In this document: positions 23,623 to 34,675 of the stretch, piece by piece
Layout of the letters: each line of letters starts with the position of its first letter
How positions within the stretch are numbered: position 1 is the stretch's first letter
Source of the DNA: Spongospora subterranea f. sp. subterranea
Lineage: Eukaryota > Endomyxa: Phytomyxea > Phytomyxea > Plasmodiophorida
Direction: 5' to 3'
Assembly (NCBI GenBank): GCA_049724395.1
Contig: JAUGWO010000120.1
Coordinates: forward strand, 62,001-126,000
DNA length: 64,000 nucleotides
The notes under the pieces: generated by a model
Databases searched by the model: none
What the model saw: the letters and a program-made list of their open reading frames with translations, nothing else
What the model was told of the DNA's origin: nothing
Program-made: the position numbers and the translations under genes

Positions 23623-25543
23623 GCATGTGTAGCCGTTCCATCCGAAGATAATTATGATTAATAATATCTTTGTGGACAACGTGAAAGTCACAATCATCCT
23701 GAACTCCGTTGTTATCGATCACCGGATGCTCAGCTTGGATTACTAAGACCTCTTCTGCGTTAACTGAACGTGCATTCAGCAAACCGCTTGCTTTAAACTT
23801 ATTATAGCGTTGAATGAGACGTTCTGATGCCAAAGGGATGACGTTGAAGGTACGGACGCATTCACTCTCCGATTCTATCAACTTGGCGAGTTCATCAATT
23901 AAAGGACAAATATGCAATCGGCGACGACCCAGACACTATTCATATATTAATGGAAGAAACTAATTTGAGGCTTTGGTACGGGTTACCTCTTTAATTCGGG
24001 CATTGAAACCTTCATTGGGATTATTTGTCGTTGCCCGTCCTTGCTCGGTCCAGTGAATAGACCACTTCGAAAACCGTTCTGTCAGCCATTGATCCTCAAA
24101 ATATGCAGCAAACCGCTGGACTGCAGGAGAACTGGTATCACTGCACCAGCGAGCTAGAATCGTGTCGGAGGTTTGAATGAATTCAAACTCACTGGCGGCC
24201 AAATGCATGGAGTAGATATCATGTGAGATGACTTTCCATTCTGGGTAACGAATACCATCTCGGCGATCCCAGCACTGATTGGAACAGTGTTAATTGAGAA
24301 GGGTGATAAGATATCAAAGTCTTACATTCTTCAGCACATGAAAAGAAGCACATTAGGTACGTGCAATCAGGCAAGACACTGTTGAGCGCGTTATATTGAG
24401 CAGCGTCAGCGTCACCCATCAAGAAATCTGGACTGAAGTCGAAATTGTAATGCTCGTCAAAGAGTGTTTTGATGCATTGAAGAACATATTCACAATCGGC
24501 TTGTCGCCTTTGGGAGCAGAGACTTAAAGCTAGCAAATGAAATTTGCCGGAAATATCCGAGTATCCAACAACAAACAGTGGGTACGCATTCCTGTTCGTT
24601 TTGAATGTCGTATCAATGTGGCAAATAACCTTGATCTCCGGGTGCCGTTCATTCACCATAACAAAGGCACCGAGTAGACCTTTACATGTCAGACCTGCCA
24701 AGATTCTATCAATATCCAGTGTTTAATCCAAAGAGCTAACCTAACATATCCGAAACGGGTCTGCATCTGACCCAACGCCAATTGAGATTAGACCTTCGCG
24801 CTCACCATAGCCGAACGCAAAAGGCTGGTCATCATTCAGAGTATCCCAGTTGTCAGCGATTTTAAGGCTGACAATTTTTGCTAGAACCACATCAGTAGTG
24901 TTCGTATGGCCTTCTTGTAACCGAATCCTTTTCACAACATTCTGTATTTGTTGCAAACTTGGCATCGGTACCCTCTCAATTTCCCCAAACTCCAGGGCCC
25001 TGCAGCACCTGGTAAGATGCTTTTGTAATAACTTCGGCGTCCGTCTGGGATCGTCGTGCAGAAGTGAAGCGATTTTTCTTTTCATAGGCGTTGTAACCTG
25101 AAACTCAACTTAATAAACACCAGTTCAACGACAACTCCAATGAATCCGATTGCCTTAGGCTTGCACGGGGAGCGAGCATCATTTTCCTCCATTTCGGCAA
25201 GGTGAAGCCCTTGCTGAAAGATTTCCGACGTTCCATCTATCTGGCATGTGCTGATCGCATATTTTACCCCACAGAACATGTTATCTTGGTCGACGATTTC
25301 GGCAAAGCAACGTGACGATGTACATCGCGCGTACCTTTTTCGCATTGTGTGCAAGTCGACTAACCGTAGATCGTCAGTTTCTTCGTGGACGAAATTACAT
25401 TTCACCAGGTCGGATTTGAAAATACTATGCGATGCCATGCCTTTTTTAACTGCTTTCAACGCAGATGCGTCTGGAATGCCGATCTCTACAGCAAACCAAT
25501 CATTGCCATTGTCAGAGACGGATTCACTAGTAGAGTCAGCCAT
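23291..25543 (-). CDS. MULE transposase with SWIM zinc finger, apparently spliced
   Basis: Five minus-strand segments join in frame through GT-AG introns: 25543-25136, 25097-24746, 24694-24326, 24258-23987 and 23935-23291, giving about 681 residues without a stop. The N-terminal part has a Cys/His-containing DNA-binding look. The catalytic core carries ICHIDTTFKTNRNAYPLFVV (first Asp), FLMGDADAAQYNAL (second Asp) and NNPNEGFNARIKE. The C-terminus has the SWIM finger CSCQYFSKFGICVHVIHA followed by an Arg/Gly/Pro-rich tail. The first intron (about 38 bp) and the third acceptor (GAG) are the weakest joints. If the joints hold, this element could still be autonomous. Part of the last exon is duplicated in inverse downstream. 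Confidence 0.68.
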
Positions 25544-25559
25544 AATCTGATTGCGGGGT

Positions 25560-25765
25560 TGTTGGTGAACCTATCTTGGTTGTAGGCAATCCCACTCTTG
25601 GGTGTTTCTGATCCAGTATTGGGGTGGCCGTCAACTCCTTGGCGCACTTTTTCATTTGGGTGCCGAAGACCCAATTCCAGGTTGGTGATATTTAATCCAT
25701 ACTGTGGTGGTTAAAACCCTACCGTGGGTGTAATATACCAAAATTAGGGTGGCCAGTTCTTTTTC
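25560..25765. repeat. right subterminal repeat array of the MULE
   Basis: About eight imperfect units with a GGGTG or GGTTGG core, spaced 24-28 bp, directly inside the right terminal repeat. They are inverted relative to the 22640-22930 array. Confidence 0.65.
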
Positions 25766-25884
25766 TCGGTTTAAGGTGATCGCTACTGTATGAGGGTTAC
25801 CTAAAACAGCGGTGTTTTTTTGCGCGCGCAAAAAGTGCCCTTCTGCATGGTGCAGCGTTCAGACACCCGCCCAGTCGATTCTAG

Positions 25885-27195
25885 ATGGAGAATCAGGTTG
25901 GTAGCGACATAGAACCCGACCAACAACCCCAAAAGTCTATCCTTTCAATAACAGAGCGTCAATCAGTTTATCAAGCGTTGCTGACCACGTTGAAAAATGG
26001 CCGTCCCGCGAAAGGATCCTTCAACGACATTGCCAAGCGATTTAATGTGAATTGGAAAACAATAAGTCGAATTTGGAAGCAGGCTAATGCATCGCTGAGT
26101 ACTGGAGAATTGGTTCCGAACTTGAAAACACGTCACAAAGGAAAAATCCCGAAAAATCGTGACATTACCAATATCGTCAGTGAAGTCCCACTAAGTCGCC
26201 GCAGTACGTTACGCTCGCTGACGGCTGATACAGGCGTGCCAACGACTTCTCTTTGGAGAAAACTGAAGGAGGGGTCGATCCGGCGACATTCGAACTCCAT
26301 CAAGCCACTTCTAACCGAGCAGAACAAAATCGCTCGTCTTAAGTTCTGCGTGGCAATGATGGAAACACCGTCTGCCTTTGGCAAAATGTATGATGTCGTC
26401 CACGTTGACGAGAAGTGGTTTTACATGACCAAGGCCAGCAAGCGCTTATACCTTGCGGAAGGAGAGATCGAACCTCTTCGGAGCTGTAAATCCAAGCGCT
26501 TTATTGAGAAGGTTATGTTTCTGGCAGCGGTGGCAAGACCGCGATACGATCCCAACCAGAAAACAATGTTTGCTGGAAAAATTGAAATCTGGCCATTCAT
26601 CACGAAGGAGCCAGCTAAACGGAACAGCAAAAACAGACAGGCGGGGGAGTTGATCACTAAACCAGTAACCGTGACAAAGGAAATTTATTCAGAGATGCTC
26701 ATCTCGAAGGTTCTGCCTGCAATACGAAACCAGTGGCCACGTGGCAGCGTGAATCGTCCCATCTTCATTCAACAAGACAACGCCAAACCGCATCTGTCAG
26801 TTGATGATCCAAGATTTGTCGAGGCAGCAAGCGCTGAGGGTTTCGACATTCGTCTGCGCTGTCAGTCGCCGAACAGCCCCGACATGAACGTGTTAGATTT
26901 GGGATTTTTCAACGCCATACAGGCACTGCAACACCAAAATGCTCCCAAAAATGTAGACGAGTTAATAGCTGCAGTAAACAATGCGTTTGTTGAGCTGGAT
27001 ATGAAAAAACTTAACTACGTTTTTCTAACTCTGCAGCAATGCATGATCTTAACGATGAACCAGAATGGCGGAGAACAGCTACAAGCTGCCACACATGGGC
27101 AAAGAGAAGTTAGAACGCGCAGGAGAATTACCCTTGGTTTTCGATGTCGATCCGGAACTTGTCGAGAGCGTCAAAGCCCAACTTTCCACAGCATA
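25885..27195 (+). pseudogene. mariner-like transposase, nearly intact
   Basis: The frame from 25885 encodes a full mariner-type transposase with an N-terminal helix-turn-helix (DIAKRFNVNWKTISRIWKQA). The catalytic triad is VVHVDEKWFYM (about 26400), IQQDNAKPH (about 26770) and NSPDMNVLDLGFF (about 26880). The open frame runs on to 27255, but the family's conserved C-terminus (NSYKLPHMGKEKLERAG, ending at 27195) is in another frame. So there is one single-base shift near 27066, after the catalytic domain. This is the best-preserved of the three mariners here. It belongs to the composite element at 19883-27372 and lies 95 bp inside the right border of the MULE insertion. Confidence 0.9.
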
Positions 27196-27531
27196 AACCG
27201 CAAACCTCTTTGTTGCCATACCATGTTTCATCTTTATTGCCATGAGTCGTTATAGCAGCTTCCTACACCCTGTTTCATCGTTAAAAACACACGTCTCTGC
27301 TATCAAATGGGACAATTCAAATGGAACAAACTAAAAACCCGGTACCGGACAGTTTCAACGGAACAGAGGGAGTATTACCGTACAGTGAAACCTCCATATA
27401 AGGTTCAGCCCATAAAAGGTACAGTTCCATATATGGTACGTTTTTTTCAAAATAGCAAACCCCCGGATTTTCCATAATAAAACCTCTCTATAAAAAGTAC
27501 AAACTCTGTTAAGTACGCAAAGTACACCTCG

Positions 27532-29078
27532 GTGTCTGAAACAAAAAAACGTAAACTGGTCGATCTGAGCACAAAGCTTGCCATCCTCAAGTACATTGAC
27601 GATGGGCACAGCATCCGAGCAACAGCTGAGAAGTTCTCTCTATCCAAAGGAACTGTTCAAACAGCGAAGCAGAGCAGGAATTCGTTGCTAAAAGAAGCAG
27701 AGAGCAATCGTGCGCTCTCCAAAGCCAGAATAGTCCGGCAGAGCGACATTAACCTCATTTTATGGAGATGGTTTTCAACAGCAACAGCGCGTGGTTATCC
27801 GATAAGTGGTCCCATTCTGCAAGAGAAAGCTAAGCAGATCTCAACTCGACTGGGAATTAAAGCCAACGATTTTTTAGCCTCAGAGGGTTGGCTGCAAAAA
27901 TGGAAACAGAGGAACAATGTGCGGTCGTACAAGGTATGTGGAGAATCGGGAAATGTAGATCTCCTTCGCGCGGAACATTGGAAAACGTCATTAGCGGCGA
28001 CGATGGCAGGATATGATCTCAAGAACGTATTTAATATGGACGAGACAGGCTTCTTCTTCCGAGCCTTACCAGACTCAACATTGAACATGTCTCTCAATCA
28101 TGTAAGGGGGGAAAGCAAGGCAAAGACAGAATAACTGTAGCTCTTACTTGTTCAGCCATGGGCGAGAAACTCCCCCTTTGGATAATTGGAAAGTCCAAAA
28201 ATCCTCGCGCTTTCAGGGGTGTCGATATGAGCAAATTCAAAGCAACGTATTCAAACAGTGCAAAAGCCTGGATGACTAATCCGCTGATCAATATTTATTT
28301 ACAGGAGCTGGACGAGTTCTTTAAACGACAAGGCCGAAAGGTTCTACTCTTTTTGGATAATGCCCCTGTCCATATCGTCGACGAAGCCACAAATCTGACA
28401 AATATCGAGCTTCGCTTTTTTCCACCCAATCTCACCTCCGTTCTACAGCCGCTTGATGCTGGCATTATCCGCAGCGTGAAAGCTTTGTCCCGAAAATTCG
28501 AAGTGCTTACCCTGCTTGAATTAATGCAGGACTCGTCGGTTCATGTATCAGATCTTGCCAAAACCTTGACCGTTCTGGACGCGATCAAGTTCTTGGAAAG
28601 GTCATGGGACCTTGTCAAAGAGGAGACTATCCAAAAATGTTTCGCCAAATGTGGATTTGTAATTCCGACGGTTCATGAGCAAGGTACCCCAGAAGTTTTG
28701 GAGCAAGAAGAGGAACTTGCTTCTTTGGCTGAAAGGGTCGGTATTGACAGATCTCTAATTGTTGTTGAAGAAAACTTACCAGAACGCGAGATTGAAGAAG
28801 AAACAAACCTCATTGGACAGTTAGTTGATGAATTTAATAATGCTTGCAGTGAAGACGAAGTGGAGGAAATCGCAAATGATATCGAAGAAACTGAACCCCA
28901 ACAACCAAAAGTGATTTCAACTGTCCAGGCAAAAGAAATGCTCACGGATTTGATCGCCTTCGCAAAAGCCAAATCGCTGTTCAAAGAGGAGATGGATTTG
29001 AAGGCGTTGAAGGCTACAATTCATTCTCTTTATCTTTCAAGTCTTAGACAGCCAGCAATTCATCAGTATTTTCAATAA
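27532..29078 (+). pseudogene. pogo transposase, one frame break
   Basis: The N-terminal CENP-B-like helix-turn-helix region spans about 27535-27960 (KLAILKYIDDGHSIRATAEK). The DDD catalytic core follows: FNMDETGFFFRAL (about 28032), LLFLDNAPVH (about 28350) and VLQPLDAGIIRS (about 28440). The C-terminus is acidic and ends with RQPAIHQYFQ at 29078. The two open frames (27532-28134 and 28158-29078) are offset by one shift in a G-run near 28110; otherwise everything is present. It is probably a recently lost gene, or could be read if that run varies between copies. Confidence 0.9.
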
Positions 29079-29263
29079 ATTCAAGCCAATTCCTCCTTTT
29101 CTGTACACCACATTCGGATCGCCCAATAAATAGTGGAATATTGATGAACCGACGCCTGTATTAAGTCGAGCAGGGTAAGCACATTCGCGACAAAGCTTTC
29201 GCGCTTCGGATAATGCCAGCATCAAGCGGCTGTAGAACGGAGATGAGATTGGGTGGAAAAAAA
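28416..29263. repeat. inverted duplication of pogo DDD exon
   Basis: Positions 28416-28544 (coding, includes the third catalytic Asp block) reappear in reverse complement at 29144-29263 in the element's 3' region with roughly ten differences and small gaps. The spacer is about 600 bp. On the minus strand the copy still reads FFPPNLISVLQPLDAGIIRS. Confidence 0.88.
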
Positions 29264-29409
29264 ACAGTCACGACACGTGGGCGCGACCCCGTGTGCGCAG
29301 CCCCTTGCGCGGCCGCGCATTCCGCATTAGGTACACACCACTCCATAAGGTACAAAATCAATCGATTTTGGAGCAAATTGGGTGTACCTTATATGGAGGT
29401 TTCACTGTA

Positions 29410-29924
29410 TTGTCATCTACGGTACGTGACAAGACTGGCGGATGGAAAGGCTTCTGTACGCCAGTAGGGGGCACTGTTTTCTACCGCGCGCGGTTCAACC
29501 GCGCAATAGGGTACACTAATTACTGTGACACAGTCAAATTATTGCAAAACTATATCGCACAGTGCGCTCCATAGACCTTCAGTATTGGTTTCGGATCTCT
29601 CGAAAACTGGTTAACTATGATATGCCGAGACGTCTTTTCGAAAGCGTCAACATAAAATGCACTGTGAGTTCTTCGGAAAGACTCCATAGCAAACTACTCT
29701 ATTTTTTTTCATGTTCAAATGGAGGATCAGCATTTGTATTAAACTTGCTCGAGCATGTATTATGTAAACGATATTCTTTCAAGGCACGCAAAATAGATGA
29801 ATGAAACACTTAACATCATGTATTTTTTATAATTTTGTTCATCCTTCGGCACAATGTACTTTGATATTTTCAATGCACTCGCAGTGCGTTCGATTTTGAC
29901 GCTTTGGAAAAAGACGTCTCGGGA
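29410..29924. other. unassigned, with an imperfect inverted repeat
   Basis: No gene is seen. Positions 29625-29668 and 29878-29921 form imperfect inverted arms (shared CCGAGACGTCTTTT and AAAGCGTCAA) around about 210 bp. This may be a small non-autonomous foldback element. Confidence 0.5.
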
Positions 29925-30136
29925 CGGAACAATTACTGATTACAAGTATTGATAAACGATTATGACGCCAAAAGCTATTGGTACACCTCGCATCAACAGA
30001 GGCATTATTGCCTGGATAAACATCACCGGACGCGCGAATTTGCGATGAACAACCACTGATTACAAGTAATAATGAAGACAAAACAGCTATTGGTATACCT
30101 CGCATTAACAGAGACATTATCGTCTGGAAATAATTT

Positions 30137-32600
30137 GGGCCCCGATCGGATCCGGATACTATCCGGTATCCGGTATCCGAGAAGTGCCTCGGATCGGATC
30201 TCGGATTTGACCCTGTATCCGATCCGAGTATCCGACGGTCATATATACACTTTGAATGTTCCTCTTGCCTGTCATTAGGATTCCCTCATGGCTCAGAGGA
30301 ACTCAAAGAAAAGAATGGCATGCGATCCTGTTCGCGCCCGCAACTCTCAATCGTCCGCGTACTCGTTCCGCCGAACCTATCTGTTCCAGTCGCCCACAGC
30401 GATCACGCCCTTCCACTGGAGGCAACCCGGCGGGCCCGTCTTCTGGGTCTGGCACAGAATCAGAGGAGTCTTATGTCGAAGACGTGGTTGATGTAATTTC
30501 TGATCCGATTTTATCAGCAAGATCTGGTACTTCCGAAAATAACCTTGATCCTCCAAGTGGCTCCAAGAATAACATTCAACAACCACAAGGAACGGTTCAT
30601 CAGCATATATCTCGCTGCGATAGCGACGGTAATATACGTTTTTCTTGTAACTATTGCAAGAAACAATGGATATATACAGAGGAGGAGTTTAAAAGACGTG
30701 GATCCAGCACGAGTAATCAGTTGAAGCATGTGCGAACTGTGCATTCCAGACATTTCAATGGAAATACAGCAGTCGGCCCCATGGATGGTTACATTGCAAC
30801 CACGTCTGAGATAGAAAAGCGACTCGCTACGAATGTTCATATTTCTGATGATTTAATTCGCGAAGGGATTGAAAATTTTGTCATGGCCGAGATGGAACCG
30901 TTTACTTTGGTGGAATCCGAAACATTTCTTACTCTTCTCAAACTATGCATCAAGTGTAAACAAGAGAATGTCTTTATCCCAAAAGCTGATGCGCTTAAAA
31001 ACGGGGTCATGAAACGAACGCTAAAGATGAAGGAAGACCTAAAGAAGAGTTTCTCCAATGCCAGTTCAGCCGTCCATCTTTGCCTCGACATGTGGACGTC
31101 GCCCAACATGTTCTCGTTCCTGGCAGTAACTGCTCACTTTATTGACTCCGATTGGAATCTGGTGGAACGATTGTTAACATTTCAGGATACCACCGATCAT
31201 ACCGGGGCCGGAATGGCGGTTTTAGTAAAGGAGACCATGGTAGAATTTGATTTTGCTGCGCGTTTGGGCTGCCTCACGATGGATAATGCGTCGAACAACG
31301 ACACTCTGGTCTCCGCTCTTTCTCAACATTTACAGGAAATTTCGACGAACGGCATTAACGGTATTCCAGCTAAATGGGATCCGATCCATTCAAGAATTAG
31401 ATGCCTTCCCCATGTCATAAACTTGGCAGCTCAGGCTTTTTTGAGAGCTTTTGGCGATGAAGACACGCTTTTGGTTTCTGACGACGATGTTCCAGATGTT
31501 TCTTCTTCTAAAATTTCAAAACGTTTGCGATATATTGTAAAGAAACTCAGGTCCAGTCCAAGTCAGCGGAAACAATTCCTTGGACAATGCGAATTGGCCA
31601 ACGTTGAAAGGCTTATGCTCATTTTGGATGTGAGAACGCGATGGAATTCAACCTTTTATATGATCCAACGAGCTGTTAAGGTGCGTTGTGGAATGCAAAA
31701 TTGGCTGCGAACTGATCCTGAGATTGGGCGAGCCAAGCTTGGCTGCATGCAGTTTTGTCAGGATGAATGAAAGCGTCTGGAACGTGTGTCTTGTTTATTA
31801 GAGATGTTCGAGAATGCAAGCAAATTGATGTCGGGAGAAAAATATCCAACACTATCTTTTGTAATGCCCATCTTCATCGAGCTTATCACGTTCATCGAAC
31901 GTCAAGTGCAAATTCCGCTGGATGATCCAATGTTAGGCCCACTGAATGCTGCCCATGCGGTTCTTGCCAAATATTATTCATTCACTGACGATTCGCATTA
32001 CTATCTTCTGGCTGTGCTGCTGGACCCGAGGTTTAAACAAAGTACCTGAAGCGAAAAGGCTTTGATATCGATTACCCAGGTCTCATCGAGCAAACCGTTG
32101 TTCTTTTGAAAGACCTGGTCAAAGCTATCCAAAGGTCGAAAGAGACTGGAGAAGAAACGTTATCCAACAATGTCATGTCAGATAACACGACGCTATTCAC
32201 TGACATGTTCGCGCATTGTTTCGCAGAAGCCCAGGGCCATATGAATGAAGTCGATACGTATTTGAGCCAACATTGTGAAGACCCCAATGTGGACCCTGTA
32301 TACTACTGGAAAGCGCACTCAATGCAATTTCCACTCTTGAGTATAGTGGCGAAAAATGTTTTGTCAATACCTGGGTCATCAGTAGCAGTTGAGCGTATCT
32401 TTAACTGCGGTCGTGATATGATCGGATTACGTCGCCAGTCTTTAAAACCAGAGACCATGTCAGCGTTGATGTTTAGAAGAAGCACCCTTAAGTCTCAATA
32501 AAAGATCTAAAATGTTCTCCGATGATTTGAAAATCGCCAATTGTATGGTCGGATACCGGATACCTATCCGGATCCGATCCGACTCGATCCGATCGGAGCT
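30137..32600 (+). mobile_element. hAT transposon
   Basis: The ends resemble each other in inverse (GGGCCCCGATCGGATCCGG at the left, a GAGCTCCGATCGGATC form at the right). The subterminal regions are full of ATCCG/CGGAT repeats, as is common in hATs. It interrupts one unit of the ~120-bp tandem repeat, which fixes the borders within a few bases. An 8-bp target duplication is not clear. Confidence 0.8.
30256..32501 (+). pseudogene. hAT transposase, lightly damaged
   Basis: A BED-type zinc finger (FSCNYCKKQW to HVRTVHS, about 30630-30750) is followed by the RNase H-like core with LCLDMWTSPNMFSFLAVTAH and LGCLTMDNASNND. RIRCLPHVINLAAQAFL and LDVRTRWNSTFYM come next, and the C-terminal dimerisation block has WKAHSMQFPLLSIVAKNVLS and SVAVERIFNCGRD. 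Two lesions are visible: an in-frame TGA at 31768-31770 and a shift near 32045. The N-terminus may also be shifted, because a start at 30288 lies in a different frame. It decayed recently; no intact copy is in the window. Confidence 0.9.
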
Positions 32601-32750
32601 CATAAACATCACCGGACGCGCGAATTTGCAAAGAACAACCACTGATTACAAGTATTAATAAACGATTATTACACCAAAGCTAATGTAATACATCGTATTA
32701 ACAGAGGCGCTGTCTAATACATCCGACAACCGGGGAGAAACAGCGATTAC

Positions 32751-33091
32751 TGATGAATCGTTATAGAGGAGTCAAAGTGAAGCACAGTATGCGATTAGAT
32801 TCAAAACCCTTTCCCATACAGCCATCTGAGCGACGGCAGCATAAGTGCTAGGCGATAGTTGACTAAACAAACACAGAGATAATTGAACCGTTAGTGACAG
32901 CATATGTAGAATACAATCACCACCTGGAAGATTGCATTGTTGAAACTGCAACAGAAGACACAAGAGAAGTAAGAGGAGAATGGACAGACTATAGATCCGG
33001 AACTTGATGAAGAGAGAACAGAACTAACAATCGATCGATCTGGCAAATGCCGTGATCCGCTACCCTCATCCACCGCGCTCAGTGCAAAGTA
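32751..33091. other. no gene recognised
   Basis: Only short frames are present between the tandem repeat and the left end of the third mariner. Confidence 0.5.
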
Positions 33092-34480
33092 CTCCCTCTG
33101 TCCCGCAATATTTGTTAGGTTCACGGAAAAAAGTGGGATTAAGGAGAGATCAAGGATCAACCCAAGTGCGTTGTCGCCAATACTGCGCTCGTTGTACACT
33201 GAACAATCCCTTTTTTTTTACTGAAAATTATCTATTTTTGGCTGAAATATTGGCATCTAAAAATAGAGAATTTGGACATTAACTTTTGGAATCCCGGTCC
33301 CACGAAACTACATCTCCAATCCTCCCGTTCAACATCTTTAAGAAAGGTCGATGCCAGGACTTCGCAATTTGACCGATGATGAGCGTCAAGCTATTTACGA
33401 GGCAATTTTATCCAAGTCGAGGAACGGGAAACCTGTAAAGGGTGCTTTCACTGAGATTGCTGCTCAATTTGGAATGCATCCCTTGACTGTCAGCAGAATA
33501 TGGCATGCTGGGTAAAAATCCATTGCCGATGGGTCGATCTGTGCTAATGTTTCGTCGAAACGGAAAGGCAGATGCGGAAAAAATGCGACGGAAATTGATC
33601 ATGTCAAAATTCAAGCTATTCCTTTATCCCGGAGAGGTACCATAAGAACCCTTGCTGCTGCTATTGATGTGCCGAAAAGCAGGCTGCATAGAAAATTTAA
33701 GCAAGGGCAATTGAGAAGACATTCCAGCGCGATTAAGCCATTGCTAACAGAACCGAACAAAGTGCAGAGAATCGCTTTCGCATTGTCAATGATCAATCCA
33801 GACACAAATCCCCCGAAATTTCAAGACATGTTTGACTATGTTCATGTAGATGAAAACTGGTTTTACCTTACCAAAACCAAGGCCAATTACTACCTTTGTC
33901 TTGATGAACCAGAGCCTCTGCGAACATGTAAAAACAAAAGGTTTATCGAAAAAGTGATGTTCTCAGCGGCTGTGGCACGCCCAAGGTTTGATCACAGTAG
34001 GAACAAATTTTTTGATGGTAAGACCGGGATTTGGCCATTTGTTGTGAAAGAGCCTGCTCAGCGTAAAAGCAAAAACCGAGAAGCAGGAACCCTAGTGACA
34101 AAGCCGGCCATTGTTACGAAGGAAATCTACTCTGAGTTCTTGCTCAACAAAGTCCTTCCTGCAATTCGTGAGAAATGGCCACGACATCATGCTGGAATGC
34201 CCATCTATGTTCAGCAAGACAACGCCAAGCCTCACATTCGTGCAGATGATCCCGCCTTGTTGGCAGTATCTAGGTTAGATGGTTTTGATATTCGGCTTCG
34301 TTGCCAGCCGCCTAACAGTCCTGGGTTTCTTCAATTCGATCCAATCCTTACAGCACCAGTCACCTTCCAGGACTGTCGATGATTTGATTGCAGTTACCGA
34401 GAACGCCTTCGCTGACCTGTCCGAAACGAAGTTGAATTCCATATTCCTCACGCTCCAGCAGTGCTTGAAATTGTACTGAC
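33092..34480 (+). mobile_element. mariner-like element, right end missing
   Basis: The left terminus starts CTCCCTCTGTCCCGCAATAT at 33092 after TA (33090-33091). It is like the termini of the 19883-27372 element at the outer bases but diverges inside, so it is a sister family. No matching inverse terminus occurs after the transposase; the right end is lost near 34480-34675. Confidence 0.75.
33351..34480 (+). pseudogene. mariner-like transposase with catalytic deletion
   Basis: The translation from ATG 33351 begins MPGLRNLTDDERQAIYEAIL and carries a helix-turn-helix region. An in-frame TAA at 33513-33515 interrupts it, then a long frame runs from 33520 onward. YVHVDENWFYL and VQQDNAKPH are present. 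After QPPNSP the sequence jumps directly to GFFNSIQ. The intervening residues that hold the third catalytic Asp in the 25885 copy (DMNVLDL) are missing, and the frame shifts there. It is inactive. Confidence 0.9.
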
Positions 34481-34675
34481 TTTGGAAAGTAAAGCCAGTG
34501 GTATAGGTGAAGGTCTGTAAACAAAGGTTTACAGAGGGCTGTACTAAGGGCTGGCTGTAGTACATTCGAGCAATGAATGTGACAAAGAATCGGTCCTGTC
34601 ACGCAAGAAACCTTTAAGTAATACAGGAACATCTGCCACGAGATTTGTAACAGGTTCCCAAGTTGATCGTCACCA

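Larger units (their letters stand above)
20003..25790 (-). mobile_element. MULE with terminal and subterminal repeats, hosting another transposon
   Basis: The first 25 bp (20003-20027, starting TACAGTAGCGATCACC) are repeated exactly in inverse at 25766-25790. Next to both ends lie arrays of a degenerate ~25-bp unit with an ACCCA/GGGTG core, at 22640-22930 on the left and 25560-25765 on the right, in opposite orientation. The left array is pushed inwards by the nested element at about 20072-22509. The minus-strand gene inside encodes a MULE transposase. I saw no 8-10 bp target duplication; TA would fit at the borders instead, so the exact ends are uncertain. Confidence 0.72.
19883..27372 (+). 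mobile_element. mariner-like element carrying a nested MULE
   Basis: Inverted termini beginning CTCCCTCTGTTCCGTT lie at 19883 and, as reverse complement, at 27341-27372; they match over about 32 of 33 bp and extend to a GGTACC block. TA flanks both ends (19881-19882 and 27373-27374). Such CTCCCTC termini are typical of mariner/Stowaway elements. Its own transposase is at 25885-27195. The left 120 bp and the rest of the element are separated by the MULE at 20003-25790, so without the insert it would be about 1.7 kb. Confidence 0.85.
27383..29407 (+). mobile_element. pogo/Tigger-type DNA transposon
   Basis: Inverted ends of CAGTGAAACCTCCATATAAGG lie at 27383 and in inverse up to 29407, each flanked by TA (27381-27382 and 29408-29409). 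This is a canonical Tigger-like terminus. It sits 8 bp from the right end of the mariner composite, so the two elements lie back to back. Confidence 0.92.
16045..29470 (+). mobile_element. Ty3/gypsy fossil split by nested transposons
   Basis: A gag-like frame opens at 16045 (coiled-coil N-terminus, then a helical capsid-like region to about 16665). After a pogo insertion, more gag and an aspartic-protease region follow (18391-19100, including LLGRPLLRRLGIDVETQ). A reverse transcriptase with LVWLDDV lies at about 19190-19880. The mariner composite (19883-27372) and a second pogo element (27383-29407) interrupt it. A short RT-like tail may resume at 29408-29470. It is broken, with several breaks apart from the insertions. 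LTRs were not identified; 15780-16040 may hold leader sequence. Confidence 0.72.
29927..32750. repeat. ~120-bp tandem repeat interrupted by hAT
   Basis: Three copies of a ~120-bp unit beginning GAACAACCACTGATTACAAG are visible. Unit 1 is 29927-30046. Unit 2 starts at 30047 and is split by the hAT, resuming at about 32602-32632. Unit 3 runs from 32633 to about 32750. A well-conserved core is ATAAACATCACCGGACGCGC. The units do not encode protein. Confidence 0.85.
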
